Positions 30,722 to 37,364 of a DNA stretch of 37,364 bases are shown here, one piece after another. Origin of the DNA: Selaginella moellendorffii (Eukaryota > Streptophyta > Lycopodiopsida > Selaginellales > Selaginellaceae); contig NW_003314372.1 in the NCBI RefSeq assembly GCF_000143415.4, forward strand, positions 74,609 to 111,972. The letters are read 5' to 3'. Position numbers and translations under genes: made by a program. The notes under the pieces were generated by a model, which worked only from the letters and a program-made list of their open reading frames with translations, was not told where the DNA came from and made no database searches. How positions within the stretch are numbered: position 1 is the stretch's first letter; each line of letters begins with the position of its first letter.

Positions 30722-33163
30722 TCGAGAAGAATGCGAAGGATTCTCTCGAGGAGGTTGAAACGTATAAGAAGAACGTTTCGGTCCAAGAGGAATAGGCTAA
30801 GGAGTGGATGGAAAAAGAGAAAGATGTTGAGCGTCTTCTTCAAGAAGCTCAGGCGAGAGGAGATGCTGCTGAAGAAAGCAGCAAATCATGGCAGGCCGAA
30901 TGCGAAGACTTGAAAGAAAAGGTGGCAGCCGCTTCCAAAATTGAGGCGATCTTGAAGGAAACAGAAGCTCAACTACAGCTTCTTCAACAGACGGCAGCTG
31001 ACGCCGAGAGCAAGATCACGGCATTGGAGTCCAAGTTGCGCTCCGCAGAGGAATCTGCCGCAGGCCACGAAGGTGATGCTCAAAAGCATCTGATGAAGGT
31101 GGCGGAACTTAGCGAGAGCCTGACAAGTATCGAAGCCATTGCCGCTGCTTCTGAAGAAAAGCTTAAGTCGAGCGAGCTTGTGATTAGTGGCTTGCGGAGT
31201 GATTTGGAAGAGGCAAAGTCAACAGCAGAGAAACACGTGGCGACTGCAGCTGGCATTCAGGCAAAGCACGACGATCTTCAAAAGGAACTCCATGAGAAGC
31301 TGAGCCTGGCCGACGAGAAATACCAAAACTACGAGCGAAGCTTGGAAGAGTCCTCGGCAACGACCTCGCAGTTAAAAGAGTCTCTCCTGGCTCTTCAAAG
31401 TCAAGCTAACGAAGCCGCAGAATTGACTACAAAACTGCAAGCGGAGCTTCAAGATTCCAAGGACAGGGAAGCGAAGCTCGCTGAGCAGCTCGAAGCGTCC
31501 AGAGCAGCGGGTGAAAAGCAAGAGGCAGATTATAAAGCGGCATTGAATGAGCTTCAAGAATCACTGACGAGACAGACGGAGGAGGCGTCCTCTAGACACG
31601 AAGCTCTTGCGAGAGATTTGAGCTCCGGCGTGGAAAGAGAGAAGGAACTTGAACACAAGCTTCGGACGGTGGAGGAGACGTCTGCGATTCACGAGAAGTC
31701 CAGCAACGAGTATAGCCAGAAATCTGCGCAGCTCGAGGACAAGCTGCGTGAAATCCAGGCAGAACTTTCCACTCACGCGGCAAAGGCTTCCGAGCTCGAA
31801 GGAGTTGTGGAGAGCTCTCGTCAAATGCATGTGACACTTCAAGGGAGCGTCGAAGCTGCCGAGAGCAAATCTGCGCATTACGAAGAGCTCGCCAACGTCT
31901 CCAACAAGAAGGTTACGGAGCTGGGGGAGGAGATGTCGAGTTTACATTCGAAACTGGCATCTCTAGAGAAGGTTCTGGCGAGCCAGGAAGAAACTCTGAA
32001 GGCGGCTGTTGACACCGAGGCGGAGCTACGTCAACAGCTCAAGCTCGCAGAAGAAACTTCAGCAATGCACGAGGCAACAGCAGGCGAACGAGAAAAGGTG
32101 GCCTCGGAAAGAGAGCAGGAGCTCTCGGCTGTGAACTCCAAGCTGACAGCTTTGAAAGAGACCTTGGCTGGCCAAGAGGAGACTCTCAAGTCGGCTTTCC
32201 AAGCCGAGGCAGAACTGCGAGGCAAGCTTTCGAGCGCAGAAGAAGCTACGGCAAAGCATCAGGCTGACGCAGGGGAGAGCCAGAGAGCCGCAGCGGAGAA
32301 GATCACCGCTCTGGAGAGTACCATCGAGAAGCTGGCGGAGAAGCTGGCTAATACGGAGGAGGTGCTCGAGGCCACCAAACAAGAGGCTGCGAGATCCAAA
32401 GACGCTGAAAGTAAGAAGGTGCAAGAGCTCGAGAAGGAAGCCGAGGCTATGGCATCAAACTTTCAAGCAGAGCTCGTGAAGGTCCAAGGTGTGGCGAGCT
32501 CTCTGGAGGAAAAACTGGACGAAGCAGCTCGACTCATTTCTGAGCAGGAGAAGACGATCTCGCGAATGCAGGAGAGCGAGGCCCAGCAGCGAGATGGCTA
32601 CGCATCGGACACCAAGTCGCTCCTCGCCAAGCTAAGCGCGATGAGCGAAGAGTTTTCCAAGGAAAAGCATAATGAGGTAACTCTTGCTTGGTCTTCTTCT
32701 TTCCTTCTAATACTTTGTGATGGACGCCAGATATCTAGTGTCAAAGGCGAGAGAGAGGATCTTCGTAAGAAGCTGAGTGAGATCCACGTAAATGGAGCGT
32801 TTGCCAAGAAGTTGGAGACTCGTCCGGCGGAGCCAGCCGTTGAAGAAGTCGAGGTAAGGAACCACACTTCTATAGTTTTCTCTCCTTCTTCCTCGCTTGC
32901 TGCTAAGACATGGATTTTCATCTTCGTCACAGATGAGAAGTATCTCCAGAGATTTTGATACCGGAGCTCTCAAGGCAACGCCGAGGAGGAGGAAAGGAGC
33001 GGCTTCTTCCGCGGGAGTTGTGGAGGAGGAGACGAGCAGTGGCAAGGACAAAGTGGTGGGAAAGCAGGGCAAGGCTTCCTCCGGGTTCCTGGGAGCAACC
33101 ATTGTCGCGGTTTCTGTGAGCTCCTTCTTCGTCGGCTTACTGGTGGACAGGAAACAATTTTGA
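30722..33163 (+). pseudogene. 5'-truncated duplicate of the coiled-coil tail-anchored gene
   Basis: Matches 12597-15048 at about 98-99% identity but lacks the first exon and about a third of exon 2. A CAG codon has become TAG at 30793-30795. Downstream the frame is open from an internal ATG at 30808, with introns at the same places and the 9-nt loss AAGCA[..]TAATGAG near 32668. The C-terminal membrane segment is kept, ending DRKQF instead of DRKLF. Without a promoter of its own it is probably silent, though a short coiled-coil product from the internal ATG is possible. It is convergent with Dof copy 6, as the parent is with Dof copy 1. Confidence 0.88.
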
Positions 33164-33340
33164 GAGAGAGAAAGAAAAAGTATATATTTTTTCTTATCTT
33201 TGCGGCTTTTCATATTCTAAATTATTTGACATACAGATTGAAATATAATTCTATGTAGGCTTCTACTCATCAAACAAATGAAAACTCTCTGGAGACCCTG
33301 GGATCCAACTATAAATTCTTTTAAAAAAAATTTCCATGAA

Positions 33341-34102
33341 TCAGCAAGCTTGTATTTCTGGCAGGTCTGCCAGAAATCCCTCAATATCAAGAAACACATC
33401 GTTGAATTCTTGAGGTTGCCCCCAGCAATTGGTTTGCGCATCTCCACCTTGAACCCCACCAAGAAACTCCTGACTAACTTGATCAGCAAACACTCCATCG
33501 CCAAGTTCACTAGTTTGAGCAAACAGTTCTTGCTCACAATCACCAACAGGCCCTTGACCCAAGCCTGGCAGAAGCTCCCAATAACTGTTTTGATCAAAAG
33601 CCTCGTGAGATACAGGTTGGGCACAATCACCAACACCATAACCTTGCTCCCAATAAGTAGTTTGATCAAAACCCACAACAAAATCACCCATAGCTTGAGA
33701 TGATTCGCCTACAAATTCTTCCTGGACGACTGGAGCGATCTTGTCTCCCCCATGGCTCTTTAAAGTTCTCTTATTTCCACCAGTGGGCGATAGCGATACG
33801 TCCCTTACCTTGCCACCTTGTGTCCATTTTCCCTTGCACGACCTACAAGCGTAGCGCGGCTGGTCGCGCTTGCCAGTACTCTTCTCGTTGTTGTAGTAAT
33901 CGAACCGCGTGTTGTAAGATTGGCACCTTGGGCACTGGTACACGTTGTCCGGAAGGTCGTGGTGCTCCCACACGCCGTACAAGTTTTGATCCCTCACCTC
34001 TTGGGCCGTGAGCTTGCAGGCCCTCTCGCTTCTCAGTCGACGCTTCTTTGTCAGCACCACGATACCATCGTCTTCTCTACTTCTCTTGCTTGCTCTCGCC
34101 AT
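33341..34102 (-). CDS. Divergent Dof-type zinc-finger protein, array copy 6 (253 aa)
   Basis: Intact and intronless. The finger has YACRSC and GGKVRDVSLS. The single 28-residue unit is a hybrid: it begins DCEQELFAQ like the second unit of copy 1 and continues GDGVFADQVSQEF like the first. Private changes are MGDFVVGFDQ, QEFLGG and GDAQTNCWG. It is 178 bp from the stop of the duplicated coiled-coil gene, the same spacing and flank as copy 1, so this segment is the sister of 12.6-16.1 kb. Confidence 0.9.
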   Translation of the reverse strand: MARASKRSREDDGIVVLTKKRRLRSERACKLTAQEVRDQNLYGVWEHHDLPDNVYQCPRCQSYNTRFDYYNNEKSTGKRDQPRYACRSCKGKWTQGGKVRDVSLSPTGGNKRTLKSHGGDKIAPVVQEEFVGESSQAMGDFVVGFDQTTYWEQGYGVGDCAQPVSHEAFDQNSYWELLPGLGQGPVGDCEQELFAQTSELGDGVFADQVSQEFLGGVQGGDAQTNCWGQPQEFNDVFLDIEGFLADLPEIQAC

Positions 34103-34175
34103 AGCTCGTACGATCCTAAAGGACTTGACCTTATTTATTTATATATGCACTAAAGTAAAGGCTGGGTTAGCTTAA
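34103..34175 (-). promoter_or_regulatory. Dof copy 6 promoter block
   Basis: Same TATA-like box and AAAG cores; diverges beyond TTAAACAGCGTAGATTCC, where a deletion joins it to GTGCGGTTTAAGG. Confidence 0.4.
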
Positions 34176-34282
34176 ACAGCGTAGATTCCGTGCGGTTTAA
34201 GGTAGTCTAGAGCGCTGAAAGATGGAAGGAGCGATCAAGGTATGCATCCACATCGCAGAGGGCAAGAAGGAAAGAGTCTGTC

Positions 34283-34620
34283 GAGAAGCCAGGTATGCAT
34301 AGCGTACTGGATGATGCGACTGAGAAGAAACGCGTGATCAAGTTTGAGTCGGTGAAAATCCGAGCGGTTTTGATTCGCATGTGTGCCGAGCCCGTGCCGA
34401 GTGTGCACGCTCGCGGAGTGTTCGACAGGGCACTGGATTTTTCGACTGTGTCATGGAACAGTTTGATGCTTGGATACGGAGCGCACGGGCTTGGTTCTCG
34501 AGTCGAGCTGTTTCCATTCATGGAACGATCCGGGGTTGAAAGCTTTGTGGCTGCGTTGAAAGCTTGCGCTAGTTTGGATAGGCAAACTTGTCAAACTCCG
34601 TGCTTTAGAAGATGGCATGG
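34283..34620 (+). pseudogene. PPR relic, unit 6, continuous orientation
   Basis: Reads on one strand as ARGVFDRALDFSTVSWNS, LMLGYGAHGLGSRVELF, PFMERSGVESFVAALKACASL: a continuous PPR motif and the start of the next. This is probably the ancestral order, because in units 1-5 the same two halves are on opposite strands. The start is cut (MHSVLDDATEKK) where CCAGGTATGC joins AGCGTACTGG. Confidence 0.75.
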
Positions 34621-34765
34621 CGAGGTAAGAAACACTTCTTAGTTTTCTCCTCTTGAGAAATGGATTTCCCTTGTTGTCACAGATCTACAGAGATTGTGAT
34701 ACTAGGTTTCTCAAGGCGGCTTCTCACGGAGGAGGCAACCACTGTCGCTTCACTTTTAGATATTC
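34621..34765 (+). pseudogene. Decayed coiled-coil exon 3-4 junction, unit 6
   Basis: GATGGCATGG runs directly into CGAGGTAAGAAACAC, so the exon-3 part is deleted and only the donor, intron-like stretch, CACAG acceptor and exon-4 start remain. Confidence 0.65.
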
Positions 34766-34865
34766 TATGTTTAAAGTTCCGATTGCAATCTACTTGCCAA
34801 CATTTATGAGGGGCTCAGAGGAATTTCGGGAGGTAGAACTCAAGCAAAGACACAAGGATCTGAGA

Positions 34866-35815
34866 GGAATTTCGGCAAGTGAAGACTGAGCGGTTAGGAG
34901 AGTATGTGTGGCGAATTTGCCAAAAAGACTAAACTACTCTTTTTTCAAGATCATCACGACCTTTAGTGCTCTTTGTAATGTTGTTTTGGTAACAAAAGGG
35001 AAGATTGGTGCAATGGTATTGCCAGTATCCGGGTCTCTTGTGGGTGCAAGAAAAACATGGAAACTTGACAACAAAGCTAGTCACTAAAATGCTAGTTATG
35101 CTATTACAATTGTTTCTACTTGTCACTAATACATGTTTTTGGAGGGTCTTGCTGGAGGCATGAGACCACTGGGACAACTGAAGAAGAGAATGAGAGAACA
35201 AGGAGCAAGAATATTAAAAATAAACTCATCACCCTAGAATGTAATTAACGGCATCCAGACTTGGAATGTGTGACTTCCACCAGTACTACAATATACTTTT
35301 GCCCTGTCCCATGATAAACAGCTGTGAAACACTTTTATGTAAGCAAACTTATGATGGTAGTGGATATATTTAAAATATATTTGGATATTTTAGGATATTC
35401 TACCATCCAATGGTTGTTATTCATTTAGATTAATTTTATATTTATAATTTATAAAATTTCTTAACCCTTTTTAGTATATTCTTTTTTATTCTATCATCTA
35501 ATGGTTGATATAAAATAAGATTAATCTTGTGTTTATAAATTACAAACATGCTTATAATTATAAACTTTATTTGAGCAATTAGATTAATAAATAAGAATAA
35601 CACTACTATTAAGCAAATCATGCATTGTTACATGTAATCTGTAGCAATTTTTTTTAGGTCATTGATTGAGATTCTAGAATATGGATCTAGAGAGCATATA
35701 TTTAGAATATATCCACCTCTAGTAAATAAGCAAATTAAGCAATATTTTGGTTTGTGGTTTGAGTATATTCTAACATAACATAATCAACTGTGTTTATAAT
35801 CCTTATTTTACTTTT
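34866..35815 (-). repeat. Inverted copy of the unit's non-coding block
   Basis: Reverse complement of the non-coding block of other units (about 17400-17900, 24060-24640): CTGAGCGGTTAGGAG, CACTAATACATGTTTTTGGAGG, CCAGACTTGGAATGTGTGAC and, after the element at 35335-35655, ATGGATCTAGAGAGCATATA and TTTGGTTTGTGGTTTGAGTATA. In units 1-4 the same phrases are on the plus strand. Confidence 0.7.
35335..35655. mobile_element. MITE-like element inside the inverted block
   Basis: Starts TAAGCAAACTTATGATGG and ends CTATTAAGCAAATCATGCATTG...GTAGCAATTTTTTT, matching the nested element at 21487-21838. It interrupts the reverse-complement block between CCTGTCCC and AGGTCATT. Confidence 0.55.
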
Positions 35816-36179
35816 GGATAAAGTTCAACACCCCCTCAATCGGAGAACTAAAATGGTGGCCAAGGACTGACTAGAACACCCTTGTCGTCAGGCATTTCTG
35901 CCGCCTATCCTCAAGCACCACCATGCTAGATGGATTGCTGGAGCACACTGCCAACATTTGCCAGGCACATCAAATCTATGAGGCAAGGACTGGAGCTACT
36001 CTACTTCCTTCTAACTGTAAGAAATCTTTGGTGATATGTACAAACCAGTCATGGAGAATCCTGGGGTGAGAAATTTGGTCTTCCCTTGCATTAGATGCCC
36101 ATATTCAGCAAAAGCTCCTAATTTGTAAATATACTTGAAAATATTATATATATTTTTAAATGTGTGTTGTATGCAGCAA
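35816..36179. repeat. Scrambled remainder of unit 6
   Basis: A plus-strand piece (TTTTACTTTTGGATAAAGTTCA, 35807-35850) is followed by an inverted piece (35860-36034, reverse complement of the AGATTTCTTACAGTTAGAAGG...GTGTTCTAG stretch) and then by plus-strand ACAAACCAGTCATGGAGAATCC again. So one internal segment has flipped on its own. Confidence 0.7.
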
Positions 36180-36335
36180 TATTTAGTTTGCTTAATAATA
36201 GTATTATTTCTATTTGCTTCATGGTAGTGGATATACTTAAAATATGCTTGAATACTCTGGGATATTCTAGTTTATTCTAATAGTTGATATTTAATATTTT
36301 TATAAATTATAAACATTTTAATTTTAAATAAAATT
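36180..36335. mobile_element. Truncated MITE-like element at the right end of the array
   Basis: Begins ATATTTAGTTTGCTTAATAATAG like the full elements but loses similarity after about 150 bp (GATATTTAATATTTTTATAAATTATAAAC). No right end and no seventh Dof gene follow, so the array stops here. Confidence 0.55.
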
Positions 36336-37364
36336 AAATATCTAACTTTAAATTTGATGATAAATGCTTGGAAAGTTGAAGTTGTTTCTTATTTTTTTAT
36401 TTATTTATGTGAAAATTGTATTTATATACTTGTTGCCAACTTGCAAACTAGTCTAAAATAGTATAGACAATAATAAATAATATAATATATCTACAATGGT
36501 GGGGGGCATGTTCGGTTGCCATGTTTCTGGGAAATTTTTATTGATGTTTGCATGGGCAATGAGAGTTGGGCACAACAGCAAGGCTGGAAGAAGCACATTG
36601 CATATATATATATAAATCAGTCTGTATGCACGCATGCAAAGTTTGCATCCGTATTTTTACTTGGTAAGCTAAACCCGAATCATCAACACCAGACAACGGT
36701 GCGAGTAAGATTGAGATGGAGGCCATATTGCATCTGTCACTAGTTTATAGTGTTGCAAATGACTTTGCCCAAGTAAACGAGAGCCCCTTTTTTTTTTCAC
36801 TCTGGAGCAATCTTTACACTTGAAACCATGGTCACATGTAAACTACCTATATATTGGCGATTAGGAGATCGAGCTCCAAAGAAAGAAGCATAGAGGGTTT
36901 CAATCTCTTTGCCTTGCCAACGAGGTAATGACGCGTTATCACGAGTTGAGGTTCTTACTGCCACAACACACGAAAACTCGAAATGTCTCGTGAGCTCTAA
37001 ACGTAAAGATTGGATTAATTACTAAGAAATTATTTGAACTTATATTCTCCTCATATGTTCTACGTCTGTAAATTCCTAGACTTGTCACGGGGTTCGTCTG
37101 AGGAGAAGCGGTGCTCTCGGGAAAGAAAACAGTGAAGCTGGCGGCGAGACGCGACACGGGGGACAAGAGTCACTGTGAAAATCTGTGAACAAAAGATTAA
37201 AAATCCCCTGCCGCTTCAATAAGGTTGAAAAAGGGACAATTTACCCCTTGATCTCGAGTTTTGAGGTGCGTACTGCGAAGAGATCTCGCTGCTTTCTCGA
37301 CGATTGTTAGTAGATTCTGTCAATGCGTGTTGCTTTTTGTCCAGACGCTTTGTCCGGAATGATC
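36336..37364. other. Right flank beyond the array, unassigned
   Basis: AT-rich at first, with an (AT)-rich microsatellite near 36602-36613 and a T-run at 36788-36797, then GC-richer toward the edge. No open frame matches anything I know. An ATG at 37324 opens a frame to the window end (MRVAFCPDALSGMI) that could be the start of a gene continuing outside; it is too short to judge. Confidence 0.35.

Noticed and set aside
36600-36620. AT dinucleotide run as a regulatory element
   Set aside because: A short microsatellite with no other support.

Overview
The window looks like nuclear DNA of a spore-bearing land plant, most likely a Selaginella-type lycophyte. It carries A-type (CYP71-clan) cytochrome P450s, Dof-type zinc-finger genes and PPR relics, which are plant families. 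It also carries fragments of the ciliary protein IFT70/TTC30, which is expected only in plants with swimming sperm. Introns are very short (48-80 nt). The species is an inference from these features. No tRNA, rRNA or CRISPR array was seen.

Left part (1-10.5 kb): a P450 gene and an IFT70 gene lie end to end, convergent, and the pair has been duplicated, inverted and shredded. Only one P450 (6826-8334, minus) is complete. Its 48-nt intron has a length divisible by three and contains no stop, so a plain ORF call gives 502 aa where splicing gives 486 aa. Three other P450 copies are broken: 1-1060, 3300-3966 and 9265-9701. IFT70 is present as one long 5'-truncated multi-exon copy (4681-6781) with several lesions, plus three smaller pieces. 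From 1787 to 3300 lies unassigned sequence with a perfect 110-bp tandem duplication.

Middle (11.6-15.05 kb): one complete gene with four coding exons for a coiled-coil protein of about 1,070 aa that ends in a single C-terminal membrane segment (tail-anchored layout).

Right part (15.2-36.3 kb): a tandem array of six intact, intronless genes for a divergent Dof zinc-finger protein, all on the minus strand and spaced 3.3-3.9 kb. Each unit also carries an inverted PPR-gene relic, usually a decayed copy of the last exons of the coiled-coil gene, a non-coding stretch, and an AT-rich foldback element with TTTGCTTAA-like ends just 3' of the next Dof gene. The arrangement implies that the ancestral unit was [coiled-coil 3' end > < Dof - PPR]. 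A fresher duplication carried about 2.4 kb of the coiled-coil gene to 30.7-33.2 kb, next to Dof copy 6. The last unit is scrambled by inversions. From 36.3 kb to the end nothing firm is recognised.

The main candidate for something undescribed is the Dof array. Its zinc finger has four extra residues in the loop (C-X2-C-X25-C-X2-C instead of X21), all six copies keep open frames while everything around them decays, and the C-terminal region changes by whole-repeat gain and loss.
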